A stretch of DNA of 21,120 bases from Bacteroidota bacterium (GCA_947447835.1 CANFLP010000021.1:1-21120), one strand, 5' to 3'. Shown: positions 8,663 to 17,098, counted from the first letter of the stretch. The notes: generated from the letters alone by a model not told the origin. Made by a program: numbers and translations.

Positions 8663-11083
8663 ATGAAAAAGATTGCATGCAGTGTATTGTTATTCGTTTT
8701 TGTGTTGGTATCTAATGCACAAAATAGTGTTACATCAAAAAGTGTTTTATTGCCAAACGGCTGGGCATTAAGTCCCGCTGGAAAAAGCGTTGCGCTAGGC
8801 GACTTACCATTAAACATGGCAATTTCCAATAGTAAAAAATGGATGGCTGTTACCAATAATGGTCAAAGCACTCAAACCATTCAACTAATAGATCTTTCAA
8901 CAGATAAAATAGTTGATAATATTGTTGTTGAAAAATCTTGGCTAGGTCTTGCCTTTAGCAAGGATGAAAAATATTTATATGCATCTGGTGGAAATGATAA
9001 TTGGATTTTACAATATGCAGTAAGTAACAACAAGTTAATTTTAAAAGATTCCATTATACTTGGTGAAAAATGGCCAACCAGAGTATCGCCTGCGGGTATT
9101 TGTATTAATGACAACCAATTATTTGTTGTTACAAAAGATAACAATGCTTTATATACTGTAAACTTAGATACTAAAAAAGTAATTTCTAAAATCGCATTGC
9201 CAGCCGAAGCATATACTTGTGTTTTGTCTGCTAATAAAAAAGATTTATACATTTCAATTTGGGGTGCTAAGAAATTATTGATTTATAATATTGCGACTAA
9301 TAAAATAACAGATCAAATAGAAGTAGGTAGTCATCCAAATGATTTGTGTTTAAATAAATTAGGCACTTACTTATTTGTCGCCAATTCAGATGACAACAGC
9401 GTTTCCGTAATTAATACTAAAACAAAAAAAGTAATTGAAACCTTAAATGCAGCGTTGTATCCAAATGCGCCGTCTGGCTCAACTACTAATGGTGTTGCAT
9501 TAAGCGCTGATGAAAAAACGCTTTACATTGCCAATGCAGATAACAACTGTCTTTCGGTTTTTGATATAAGTGAAATGGGCAGTAGTCATGCAAAAGGATT
9601 TATTCCTGTTGGTTGGTTTCCAACCTGTGTAAAAACAATTGGACAAAAAATATATGTAACAAATGGTAAAGGCTTTTCGTCTTTTGCTAATCCACTTGGA
9701 CCAGACCCTTATAAAAAGAATGCACAATTAGGAGTACAAAAAGGATTATTAAAATCGGTTAAGGAAGTGCAATATATTGGCGGATTAATGAAAGGCACAT
9801 TAAGCATTATTAATACCCCTTCTGACAAACAACTTGCTTTGTATTCAAAAGCAGTCTATCAAAATACGCCTTATACAAAAGAAAAAGAACAAACATCAAA
9901 TGCCGAAATAGGATCCGTGATACCTCAAAAAATTGGAGACCCTTCTCCTATTAAACATGTATTTTATATTGTAAAAGAAAACAGAACCTACGATCAAGTA
10001 TTGGGAGATATGCCAGCAGGAAATGGAGATACAACACTTTGTTTATTTGGTGAAAAAATTACTCCTAATCAACATGCATTAGCAAAAGAATTTGTTTTGC
10101 TTGATAACTTTTATGTAAACGGTGAAGTAAGCGCCGATGGTCATAATTGGACCCTAGGTGGATATGCAACTGATTATTTAGAAAAAAACTGGGTAACAAG
10201 TTATGGCGGCCGAGGCGGAACTTATGATGCAGAAGGAACAAGAGCAATTGCAAATAACAAAAATGGATTTATTTGGGATTTTGCAAAAAGAGCTGGACTT
10301 TCATATAGAACCTATGGTGAGTTTGCAGACGACTACAAAGCAAATTTACCTATTTTAAAAGACCATTTTTGCACTTACTACACTAGTTGGGATCAAAGTG
10401 TACGAGACACCACAAGAGTTGGACAATGGAAACGTGACTTTGATTCATTGCTAGCAATCAATCAAGTGCCAAGATTAAATACCTTAAGACTTATTAACGA
10501 CCATACCGAAGGAATGAGACTTGGAAAACCTTCTCCATATGCCCACGTTGCAGACAATGACTTAGCTGTTGGCATGTTTGTAGAATACCTAAGCAAGAGT
10601 TCAATTTGGAACGAGTCCGTTGTATTTATTGTAGAGGATGACGCACAGGATGGACCAGACCATGTGGATGCACACCGAAGCCCAGCATATGTTGCAGGAG
10701 GTTTTGTAAAGCGTGGGCTTGTAGACCATACACCCTATTCAACAAGTTCAGTATTAAAAACCATCGAGCTTATTTTGGGAATGCAGCCAATGAGCCAGTA
10801 TGACGCAGCAGCAAATACCCTATGGAAATGCTTCGATAAAAAAGTAAATATAGGCGGATATGCAACAAAGCCATTGCAATGGGATATTAATGAAAAAAAT
10901 ACAAGAGAATCGGCAATGCAACGCAAAAGTGAAAAATTTAATTTTAAGAAAGAAGATAGCATTAATGACCATGAGTTTACCGAAGTGCTTTGGAAGGGAT
11001 TAAAAGGAGACAATGCTATTGTACCTGCACCAAAAAGGGCAGCATTTTTAAAGCTTAAACCCACTAAGGATATAGACGATTAA
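8663..11083 (+). CDS. Secreted YncE-type beta-propeller / phosphoesterase fusion
   Basis: This 806-residue protein has a signal peptide (cleavage after SNA, about residue 19). An N-terminal YVTN/YncE-like propeller occupies about 30-340, with repeated blade motifs such as LYASGGNDN, LFVANSDDNSVSVI and LYIANADNNCLSVF. A phosphoesterase domain of the PF04185 type follows at about 430-760. Its hallmark segments are VKENRTYDQVLGD (437-449), NGEVSADGHNW (486-496), NDHTEG (612-617) and EDDAQDGPDHVDAHRSP (658-674), which should supply metal and phosphate ligands as in acid phosphatase or phospholipase C relatives. It is probably a periplasmic phosphomonoesterase or phosphodiesterase. It is the last gene of the run begun by the DUF5916 gene and is followed by a clear terminator. 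Confidence 0.9.
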   Translation: MKKIACSVLLFVFVLVSNAQNSVTSKSVLLPNGWALSPAGKSVALGDLPLNMAISNSKKWMAVTNNGQSTQTIQLIDLSTDKIVDNIVVEKSWLGLAFSKDEKYLYASGGNDNWILQYAVSNNKLILKDSIILGEKWPTRVSPAGICINDNQLFVVTKDNNALYTVNLDTKKVISKIALPAEAYTCVLSANKKDLYISIWGAKKLLIYNIATNKITDQIEVGSHPNDLCLNKLGTYLFVANSDDNSVSVINTKTKKVIETLNAALYPNAPSGSTTNGVALSADEKTLYIANADNNCLSVFDISEMGSSHAKGFIPVGWFPTCVKTIGQKIYVTNGKGFSSFANPLGPDPYKKNAQLGVQKGLLKSVKEVQYIGGLMKGTLSIINTPSDKQLALYSKAVYQNTPYTKEKEQTSNAEIGSVIPQKIGDPSPIKHVFYIVKENRTYDQVLGDMPAGNGDTTLCLFGEKITPNQHALAKEFVLLDNFYVNGEVSADGHNWTLGGYATDYLEKNWVTSYGGRGGTYDAEGTRAIANNKNGFIWDFAKRAGLSYRTYGEFADDYKANLPILKDHFCTYYTSWDQSVRDTTRVGQWKRDFDSLLAINQVPRLNTLRLINDHTEGMRLGKPSPYAHVADNDLAVGMFVEYLSKSSIWNESVVFIVEDDAQDGPDHVDAHRSPAYVAGGFVKRGLVDHTPYSTSSVLKTIELILGMQPMSQYDAAANTLWKCFDKKVNIGGYATKPLQWDINEKNTRESAMQRKSEKFNFKKEDSINDHEFTEVLWKGLKGDNAIVPAPKRAAFLKLKPTKDIDD

Positions 11084-11104
11084 TATTTGTTAAATTACAA
11101 CTCC

Positions 11105-11142
11105 AAATAGGCAAAATGAAGATTCATTTTGCCTATTTTTTT
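11105..11142 (+). terminator. Rho-independent terminator after the five-gene run
   Basis: Arms 11105-11120 and 11123-11138 are perfectly complementary over 16 positions, separated by only two bases, so the innermost pairs must open into a small loop. The right arm runs into a T tract (11136-11142). It lies 21 bp after the phosphoesterase stop. The opposite strand has no T tract, so it should act on + strand transcripts only. Confidence 0.88.
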
Positions 11143-11160
11143 ATAAATAAACTAACTTTA
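11128..11160 (+). promoter_or_regulatory. Candidate Bacteroidota promoter for the ABC export operon
   Basis: TTTG at 11128-11131 and TAACTTTA at 11153-11160 are 21 bases apart, close to the Bacteroidota pattern of a -33 TTTG and a -7 TAnnTTTG (last base differs). A start near 11167 would leave a leader of about 35-47 bases. The -33 box lies inside the right arm of the preceding terminator. A short inverted repeat (11163-11167 with 11173-11177, GTGTT/AACAC) would overlap the start site and could be an operator. Confidence 0.4.
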
Positions 11161-11201
11161 GGGTGTTGTCAAAACACTGACTGCAATTCATTCATTTTGA
11201 A

Positions 11202-12308
11202 ATGCCCTTTTCTATGAAGCACGCTTATAAAAAGTTATTGGTATCTCTTTCGCTTATACTAGTATTAGCCTCTTGCGGACACAAACAAGAAACCATCCAC
11301 CCAACAGTTGAAAATATTACTTCATCAGTTTATGCTTCAGGAACCGTTAAAAGTGTAAACCAATATGAAGCATTTACAAAGGTTAATGGCATTATAGTTA
11401 GTTTACTTGTAAAAGAAGGAGACGAAGTGAAAAAGGGACAGACTATATTAAAACTTTCTAACCAAGCACAAACATTAGGATTTGAAAATGCTAAATTATT
11501 AGCTAATTATTCTTCAAGTGAAAGCAATCAAGAAAAATTACATCAAGCCGAAAATGAATTAGAAGTTGCCAAATTAAAAATGGAAAATGATGGCTCTTTA
11601 TTAGAACGTCAAAAAAAATTATGGTCAAACGAAATTGGTACAAAAAATGATTTAGATCAACGAGAAGTGGTTTATAAAAACAGTATTGCTTTGTTTAATG
11701 CGAGTAAATTAAAACTGAATGACTTAAAAAAACAAATCGATTTTCAATCAAAACAAACAAGTAAGAGTGCTGCTATATCTTCCACTTCAATGAACGATTA
11801 TGTTATTACTAGTCAGATAAATGGAAAAGTATATAGTTTAAACAAAGAGTTGGGCGAAATGGTTACCTCGCAATTACCCATTGCCATTGTTGGCGATGCA
11901 CACAAGTTTTATGTAGAACTACAAGTGGACGAATATGACATTGCAAAATTAATAAAAGGCCAAAAAGCAATGATATCTTTGGATAGTTATAAAGGTCAAG
12001 CCTTTGAAGCAGTAATCGAAAAGATTTATCCTTTAATGAATAAAAACTCTAAATCATTTAAAGTAGACGCAGTATTTACCACCCAGCCTAATAATTTATT
12101 TCCAAATTTAAGTGCACAGGCTAATATTATAATTCAAGTAAAAGAAAAGGCAATCACTATTCCACGCAGTTACTTAATAGACAACGAATATGTTTATTTA
12201 GCTAATAAAGAAAAACGTAAGGTAAAAGTGGGATTAATGGATTATGAAAAAGTAGAGATTTTATCTGGTATAAATACAAGCGATGATTTAGTAAAGTCTA
12301 TTCAATGA
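11202..12308 (+). CDS. Lipoprotein periplasmic adaptor (HlyD/MacA/DevB-like)
   Basis: A 368-residue membrane-fusion protein that should link an inner-membrane ABC transporter to an outer-membrane channel or to envelope substrates. Two in-frame Met codons (11202 and 11214) are possible starts; the second gives MKHAYKK and a more typical lipoprotein leader. The lipobox LASC ends at C25 (counting from the first Met), so it is likely lipid-anchored. Half-lipoyl segments lie at about 58-87 (VKEGDEVKKGQTILKL) and 200-230 (ITSQINGKVYSL). Between them is an alpha-helical hairpin rich in E, K and L (88-190), then beta-barrel and membrane-proximal domains to the C-terminus. The stop overlaps the permease start as ATGA (12305-12308), indicating translational coupling. 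Confidence 0.87.
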   Translation: MPFSMKHAYKKLLVSLSLILVLASCGHKQETIHPTVENITSSVYASGTVKSVNQYEAFTKVNGIIVSLLVKEGDEVKKGQTILKLSNQAQTLGFENAKLLANYSSSESNQEKLHQAENELEVAKLKMENDGSLLERQKKLWSNEIGTKNDLDQREVVYKNSIALFNASKLKLNDLKKQIDFQSKQTSKSAAISSTSMNDYVITSQINGKVYSLNKELGEMVTSQLPIAIVGDAHKFYVELQVDEYDIAKLIKGQKAMISLDSYKGQAFEAVIEKIYPLMNKNSKSFKVDAVFTTQPNNLFPNLSAQANIIIQVKEKAITIPRSYLIDNEYVYLANKEKRKVKVGLMDYEKVEILSGINTSDDLVKSIQ

Positions 12309-13564
12309 GAAAAAGATTACTCATAAATATAGCAAGTGCTTTATTGCTGGCAAGGTGGAGGCAAACCTTAGTAGCTGCAGTTGGCGTGACTTTTAGCATA
12401 ACTATGTTCATCACCTTATTGAGCTTTATGTCAGGCTTAAACGATTTATTAGACGGCCTAATACTTAATAGGACAGCTCATATAAGAATCTACAACGACA
12501 TCAAGCCAAATGCAGATCAACCCATTAACAGAAGTGCAGCATATACAAAATCACATAATTTTATCGGCTCTATAAAATCAGATGCCAACCGTCAAGCTAT
12601 ATATAATAGTGATGCCATTATGAAATCACTACAAAAAGATCCTCGTGTTCTTGGACTTTCACCAAAACTAACAGCACAGGTCTTTTTTAATGATGGCAGT
12701 ATTGATATTACAGGAAGTATATTTGGAATTAATTCAACAGAAGAAACTAAATTATTTCATTTTGACGATTATATCACTTCTGGAAATTCCGCTGATTTAA
12801 ATAAAGTAAGCAATAGCATCATTTTAGGAAAAGGCCTTGCTGATAAACTATTGGTTCAAATAGGAGATGGTGTACAAATTACCACTTCAAAGGGAGAAAG
12901 GTTTCAATTAAAAGTAGTGGGTACTTTCCAATCAGGTATTAAGGATTTTGATAACGTTCAAAGTTATGCATCATTAAATACGGTTCAAAAAATCTTATCA
13001 GTACCTAATGATTATATCACAAGTATTCAGGTGAAACTAAACGACATTAAACAAGCTCCTGCAGTGGCTAAAGAGTATGAAAAGCTATATCAGACCGATG
13101 CCGAAGATATACAAACTGCCAACTCACAATTTGAAACAGGTAGTTCCATCCGAACCTTAATTTCTTATTCAGTAGGTGTTACCTTATTAATTGTTGCAGG
13201 TTTTGGGATTTACAATATTTTAAACATGATGATTTTTGAAAAAATGGATTCTATTGCCATTTTAAAAGCAACTGGATTTTCAGGAAATGATGTAAAGAAT
13301 ATTTTTATTTATATCGCAATTTCTATAGGTATATTCGGTGGTTTGATTGGACTCTTATTTGGCTTTGGATTGTCAGCACTCATCGATCAAATTCCTTTTA
13401 ATACTATTTCACTTCCAACTATTAAAACCTACCCAATTAATTATAATCCTAAATTTTACGTTATTGGAATTGTATTTTCTTTTATCACAACTTATTTCGC
13501 TGGATGGTTCCCCGCAAGAAAAGCTAGTAAAATAGACCCAGTGGTCATAATCAGAGGTAAATAA
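12305..13564 (+). CDS. FtsX/MacB-type ABC transporter permease
   Basis: A 419-residue inner-membrane protein with the MacB/FtsX/DevC topology: one N-terminal membrane helix (about 20-43), a large periplasmic domain (about 45-283), then three C-terminal helices (about 285-310, 332-358 and 383-402). The C-terminus FPARKASKIDPVVIIRG matches the family's conserved cytoplasmic end. Unlike E. coli MacB, the ATPase is not fused but encoded by the next gene one base downstream of the stop. Type VII-fold ABC systems of this kind act by mechanotransmission, moving lipoproteins, toxins or other envelope molecules from the periplasm rather than crossing the inner membrane. The substrate here is unknown. 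Confidence 0.9.
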   Translation: MRKRLLINIASALLLARWRQTLVAAVGVTFSITMFITLLSFMSGLNDLLDGLILNRTAHIRIYNDIKPNADQPINRSAAYTKSHNFIGSIKSDANRQAIYNSDAIMKSLQKDPRVLGLSPKLTAQVFFNDGSIDITGSIFGINSTEETKLFHFDDYITSGNSADLNKVSNSIILGKGLADKLLVQIGDGVQITTSKGERFQLKVVGTFQSGIKDFDNVQSYASLNTVQKILSVPNDYITSIQVKLNDIKQAPAVAKEYEKLYQTDAEDIQTANSQFETGSSIRTLISYSVGVTLLIVAGFGIYNILNMMIFEKMDSIAILKATGFSGNDVKNIFIYIAISIGIFGGLIGLLFGFGLSALIDQIPFNTISLPTIKTYPINYNPKFYVIGIVFSFITTYFAGWFPARKASKIDPVVIIRGK

Positions 13565-13565
13565 C

Positions 13566-14240
13566 ATGAGCACCATATTAGAAGCAAAAAATATTAATAA
13601 ATTCTTTCACGATCCTGTACGCATACAGGTAATCGAGAATTTGAATTTTAGTATTAATAAGGGAGAGTTCGTGTCGCTAACGGGTAAATCGGGTTGTGGT
13701 AAGTCCACGCTATTATATGTATTGTCAACCATGGACACAGACTATGATGGGACAGTGTTTATTGATGGTGAAGAAATGCCTAAAAAGAATGAGCCCTTTT
13801 TGGCTAAAATTAGAAATGAAAAAATTGGATTCGTATTTCAGTTTCACTACTTACTAAATGAATTTAATGTTTTAGAAAATGTAATGTTACCAGGATTGAA
13901 ATTGGCTAAATATAGTAGAGAGGAAGTAGAACATAGGGCTATGGAAAAATTAAAGATTTTAGGAATAGATCATTTGGCATTAAAAAAATCTAATCATGTT
14001 TCGGGTGGTGAAAAACAAAGAGTTGCTATTGCTAGAGCGCTTATAAATGATCCTCATATTATTATGGGAGACGAGCCTACTGGAAACTTGGATAAAAAAA
14101 ATAGTGATATTGTATTTGACATCTTTAAACAACTTGCTGATGAATTTAACCAAACGCTATTAATTGTAACGCACGACCCAAGCTTTGCAGAACGCACCCA
14201 CAGAATTATAAAAATGGAAGACGGAAAAATTATACAATAG
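13566..14240 (+). CDS. ABC transporter ATPase, LolD/MacB/DevA-like
   Basis: A 224-residue cytoplasmic nucleotide-binding subunit, the usual length for LolD/DevA-type proteins. All catalytic motifs are present: Walker A GKSGCGKS (40-47), Q-loop Q92, signature VSGGE (145-149), Walker B IIMGDE (165-170) with catalytic E170, D-loop GNLD (173-176) and switch H203. It should power the FtsX-type permease encoded just upstream; one base separates the two genes. The adaptor, permease and ATPase together form a complete inner-membrane unit, with no TolC-like outer-membrane factor in the window. The gene converges on the AraC-family gene with a 2-bp gap. Confidence 0.95.
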   Translation: MSTILEAKNINKFFHDPVRIQVIENLNFSINKGEFVSLTGKSGCGKSTLLYVLSTMDTDYDGTVFIDGEEMPKKNEPFLAKIRNEKIGFVFQFHYLLNEFNVLENVMLPGLKLAKYSREEVEHRAMEKLKILGIDHLALKKSNHVSGGEKQRVAIARALINDPHIIMGDEPTGNLDKKNSDIVFDIFKQLADEFNQTLLIVTHDPSFAERTHRIIKMEDGKIIQ

Positions 14241-14242
14241 CT

Positions 14243-15091
14243 TTAATCTAACCCTTTTCTTTTTCTAAATAAAGAAGGGTTTTGCCCAGTTATTTTTTTA
14301 AAGGTTTTATTAAAATAAGAAAGACTCTCAAACCCACTATCATAGCAGGCTTCGGTAACATTTGCATCCTGCATTAACAACTTTTTAGAATGGTTAACAC
14401 GATATTGATTTACAAAATCAGTATAAGTAAGTTTTGTGGATTTTTTAAAATACCTGCAAAATGCAGCATCTGTTAAATTTACTTTTTTAGCTATATCGTT
14501 TATTTTAATAGGCTCCTGGAAATGTGCTTCGACATATTTATAAATTTGATGCATTCTTTCTTGCTCTTTTATTACAGCATGGGAAGCAATTGGTCTCGTA
14601 TTTAATAATGTGTATTCTTTGCTAGTAGCTAATAATTGAAAAATTTGTATCAATAAAAGCAATTGATCAAAAGCAGGCAACCCATTTAATTTTTTTAATA
14701 ACGCTCCTGCTTTAATTTTAGTTGTACCATAAAATGCAATGCCTGTTGCAGCACGTTCCATTAATTCATAAATCAAATGCATTTCGGGTTGTTTATAAAA
14801 TGCATCCTCATGAAAATTTTGTTTAAACTGCACTACCACCGTTTCAACAGTAGTTTTTACACCATAATCAAAATTCAAGTGAGGAATGTAGGAACCTATA
14901 AGCGCTAGGTCGCTTCCTTCATAGGTGCTAATATGATCCCCGATATGTCTTACCCCTTTTTCGGCCTCCACAAAAACCAATTCTATTTCAGGGTGAAAAT
15001 GCCAGTAATATATTTCGTTAAGATTTGGCGTAAGCAAGATTTTAAAAGAGCTGCCTTCGTCGGGTTTTATATTTTCTAAACTTAGTTTCAT
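14243..15091 (-). CDS. AraC-family regulator with cupin sensor domain
   Basis: A 282-residue cytoplasmic regulator. The N-terminal ~110 residues look like a cupin sensor, with YYWHFHPEIELVFVEAEKG (28-46) carrying the histidine pair H31 and H33 typical of sugar-sensing AraC proteins. The C-terminal ~100 residues (about 180-278) hold two helix-turn-helix units: IKINDIAKKVNLTDAAFCRYFKK (195-217) and VTEACYDSGFESLSYFNKTFKK (245-266), ending in TGQNPSLFRKR. Such proteins are usually ligand-responsive activators. It is transcribed away from the PhyH/AKR/Dabb genes across a 142-bp region, so it probably controls them. The ligand is unknown; many relatives sense carbohydrates. Confidence 0.92.
   Translation of the reverse strand: MKLSLENIKPDEGSSFKILLTPNLNEIYYWHFHPEIELVFVEAEKGVRHIGDHISTYEGSDLALIGSYIPHLNFDYGVKTTVETVVVQFKQNFHEDAFYKQPEMHLIYELMERAATGIAFYGTTKIKAGALLKKLNGLPAFDQLLLLIQIFQLLATSKEYTLLNTRPIASHAVIKEQERMHQIYKYVEAHFQEPIKINDIAKKVNLTDAAFCRYFKKSTKLTYTDFVNQYRVNHSKKLLMQDANVTEACYDSGFESLSYFNKTFKKITGQNPSLFRKRKGLD
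14250..14283 (+). terminator. Possible terminator inside the 3' end of the convergent araC-type gene
   Basis: AACCCTT (14250-14256) pairs with AAGGGTT (14275-14281), and CTTT (14259-14262) with AAAG (14271-14274), leaving a two-base bulge and an 8-base loop. The right arm continues into four Ts (14280-14283). It would end transcripts of the ABC operon just after its stop, but the sequence also encodes the last residues of the opposite-strand regulator, so it may be incidental. Confidence 0.3.
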
Positions 15092-15151
15092 TGATACTTA
15101 AATGGCTGACTTAACCCCAATTTATAGATATTATATCAAAATAGAGCAAAT

Positions 15152-15161
15152 ATTGGCCAAT
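15152..15161. promoter_or_regulatory. Perfect 10-bp palindrome in the divergent control region
   Basis: ATTGGCCAAT is a perfect palindrome and the most GC-rich motif in the divergent intergenic region. It lies about 60 bp upstream of the AraC-type start and 73 bp upstream of the preferred PhyH start. It could be an operator, but AraC-family sites are more often direct repeats, so it may belong to another regulator or be chance. Confidence 0.25.
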
Positions 15162-15192
15162 TTAGGGAAAATTCATAGCCTCTTTAGAGCTG

Positions 15193-15200
15193 TACATTTA
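15193..15200 (+). promoter_or_regulatory. Candidate -7 box for the PhyH operon
   Basis: TACATTTA matches the Bacteroidota -7 consensus TAnnTTTG at all but the last fixed base. It would start transcription near 15206, about 28 bases before the ATG at 15234. No good TTTG -33 box was found at the right distance, which is common for promoters that need an activator such as the neighbouring AraC protein. Confidence 0.3.
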
Positions 15201-15233
15201 TCCTATCAAAACCAAATACAAAAAACGATTGCA

Positions 15234-16217
15234 ATGGAAAACAAATCAATGGTTCCAACTATGGCGCCAACCATGATTCCAAACAATGCCCATAAGGACA
15301 TTCCTGGAAATCCATCAACTGCAAAAAGCAGTGCTACAAGTTTAAACGACCGATCAAATGGTAAACCACTTAGAGTATTAAGCGAAGAAGATTGGAAATT
15401 TTGGAAACACAATGGTTATATCGTAATTAAAAACGCAGTTCCACGTGAGCAAGCATTGGCAACAGCAAATTTTTTATGGGAGTTCGAGGAGAAAGATCCT
15501 AATAACAAAGAAACTTGGTATACCGCTCCACGTGCCGAAATGAAGATGAAAGAATTAGCAGGAACAGGCATGGTTGAGTGTTATAACAATCAACACCAAT
15601 GGAATAATAGACAAATGCAAAGAGTATATGATGCGTTTGTTGACATATGGGGCACCGAGAAATTATGGGTAACTATTGACCGTGCAAATTTAAATTTTCC
15701 AATTAGACCAGGTCATGAATACAAGGCATTCATACATTGGGATTATGATCCAGAAACAAAACCAGTAAACGTACAAGGTGTATTAGCATTGGCGGATCAG
15801 ACAGATGAAAATATGGGAGGTTTTCAATGTATACCAGAATTATTTAGAACCTATGATACTTGGAAGTTAACGCAGCCTGAAGATAGGGATCCATTTAAAC
15901 CAGACACTACGGGTTTTACACCCACTAAAGTAAAATTAGAAGCGGGTGATTTATTAATTTTTAATAGTTTAGAGCCTCATGGCATTAGGGCAAATAACAG
16001 TGAAGATAAAGTACGTATTGCTCAATATATTTCAATGATGCCTGCCGAAGAAGACAACGAAGGTTTAAAAGAATGGAGAGTAAACTCTTGGAAACATCGT
16101 ATTGCTCCCGAAGGTTATGCATTTCCTGGTGATCCGAGAAATTGGGAGCAAACTAAATATGATACAGCTGTATTAAACGATTTAGGAAAAAAATTATTAG
16201 GTGCCGAAAAGTGGTAA
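15234..16217 (+). CDS. Phytanoyl-CoA dioxygenase (PhyH) family Fe(II)/2-oxoglutarate oxygenase
   Basis: A 327-residue cytoplasmic oxygenase predicted to hydroxylate a small organic substrate using Fe(II), O2 and 2-oxoglutarate. The iron triad is visible: HWD (H168, D170) and the distal H249 in EPHGIR, with R261 (KVRIAQY) as a likely 2-oxoglutarate ligand; numbering is from the ATG at 15234. An in-frame ATG at 15102 would add 44 residues, but it lies 10 bp from the divergent regulator's start and would leave no room for a promoter. That extension also looks like translated non-coding sequence. The preferred start gives MENKSM followed by a low-complexity Pro/Met/Ser/Asn stretch before the domain begins at about residue 45. 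The stop is immediately followed by the ATG of the aldo/keto reductase, so the two are translationally coupled. The true substrate is unknown; family members also act on sugars, secondary metabolites and ectoine. Confidence 0.85.
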   Translation: MENKSMVPTMAPTMIPNNAHKDIPGNPSTAKSSATSLNDRSNGKPLRVLSEEDWKFWKHNGYIVIKNAVPREQALATANFLWEFEEKDPNNKETWYTAPRAEMKMKELAGTGMVECYNNQHQWNNRQMQRVYDAFVDIWGTEKLWVTIDRANLNFPIRPGHEYKAFIHWDYDPETKPVNVQGVLALADQTDENMGGFQCIPELFRTYDTWKLTQPEDRDPFKPDTTGFTPTKVKLEAGDLLIFNSLEPHGIRANNSEDKVRIAQYISMMPAEEDNEGLKEWRVNSWKHRIAPEGYAFPGDPRNWEQTKYDTAVLNDLGKKLLGAEKW

Positions 16218-17051
16218 ATGAGTAAAATGCAAAATAATCAAATGCAAAGCACTAAGCTCAACAATGGTAATTTAATGCCGTTGTTGGGCTTAGGTGTTTA
16301 TGATATGTATGGAAAAGAGGCTCAACAAGCTGTTGAAACAGCTATAGAAATTGGATATAGGCTTATTGACACAGCAAGTATGTATGAAAATGAGAAAGAA
16401 ATTGGTGCAGCTATTAATGCGTCAAGTGTAAAAAGGACTGATCTTTTTCTGACCACAAAACTAAATAATACAGATCATGGATATGATGCTGCATTAAAAG
16501 CATTCGAAGTTAGTCTTGATAAATTACAGCAGGATTATGTTGATTTGTATTTGATTCACTGGCCAATTAAGGAAGGCAGGAAAGAATCATGGAAAGCTAT
16601 CGAAAGAATATATGAAGAAGGCCGTGCTAAATCAATTGGTGTAGCCAATTATACTTTACCATTTTTAAAAGAACTAGAAACCTATAGCAATATCATTCCA
16701 GCAGTAAATCAAATTGAATTTACACCTTGGCTATTCGACATAGAAACTTATAGCTATTGCAAAAAGATAGGCATACAGTTGCAATCGTATTCTCCTATTA
16801 CCAGAGGTATTAAATTTACAGATGAGCGACTGTTATTGCTATGTGAAAAATATCAAAAGACACCCGCACAGATTATTTTAAACTGGAATTTACAACTAGG
16901 CGTTTCAACCATTCCTAAGTCATCTAATAAAAAAAGATTGATTGAAAATTTAGAATCGACTAATTTTAAATTAGATATTGTTGATGTTGAAATTATGAAT
17001 ACATTTAATGAAGGGTTTCGTATTTGCGATGATCCTGCAATATTTTTATAG
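16218..17051 (+). CDS. Aldo/keto reductase
   Basis: A 277-residue NADPH-dependent oxidoreductase with an (alpha/beta)8 barrel. The catalytic tetrad is complete: D51, Y56, K81 and H114, in the contexts IDTASMYENE, TTKLN and LIHWP. IPKSSNKKR (232-240) is the usual phosphate-binding segment for NADP(H). Length and motif order match the AKR3/AKR5-like prokaryotic group that reduces aldehydes, keto-sugars and keto-esters. The ATG abuts the PhyH stop codon (TAA-ATG), so coupled translation and a shared pathway are likely. Other Met codons at residues 4 and 9 are possible starts. A PhyH product that breaks down to an aldehyde or ketone would be a natural substrate, but that is inference. Confidence 0.93.
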   Translation: MSKMQNNQMQSTKLNNGNLMPLLGLGVYDMYGKEAQQAVETAIEIGYRLIDTASMYENEKEIGAAINASSVKRTDLFLTTKLNNTDHGYDAALKAFEVSLDKLQQDYVDLYLIHWPIKEGRKESWKAIERIYEEGRAKSIGVANYTLPFLKELETYSNIIPAVNQIEFTPWLFDIETYSYCKKIGIQLQSYSPITRGIKFTDERLLLLCEKYQKTPAQIILNWNLQLGVSTIPKSSNKKRLIENLESTNFKLDIVDVEIMNTFNEGFRICDDPAIFL

Positions 17052-17098
17052 AAGCATCTTTATATTAAATAACTTATTATTTTACAATTTTATAAATC

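Noticed and set aside
15102..15233. N-terminal extension of the PhyH protein from ATG 15102
   Set aside because: It would occupy the whole divergent promoter region, is not domain-like and lies 10 bp from the opposing start codon.
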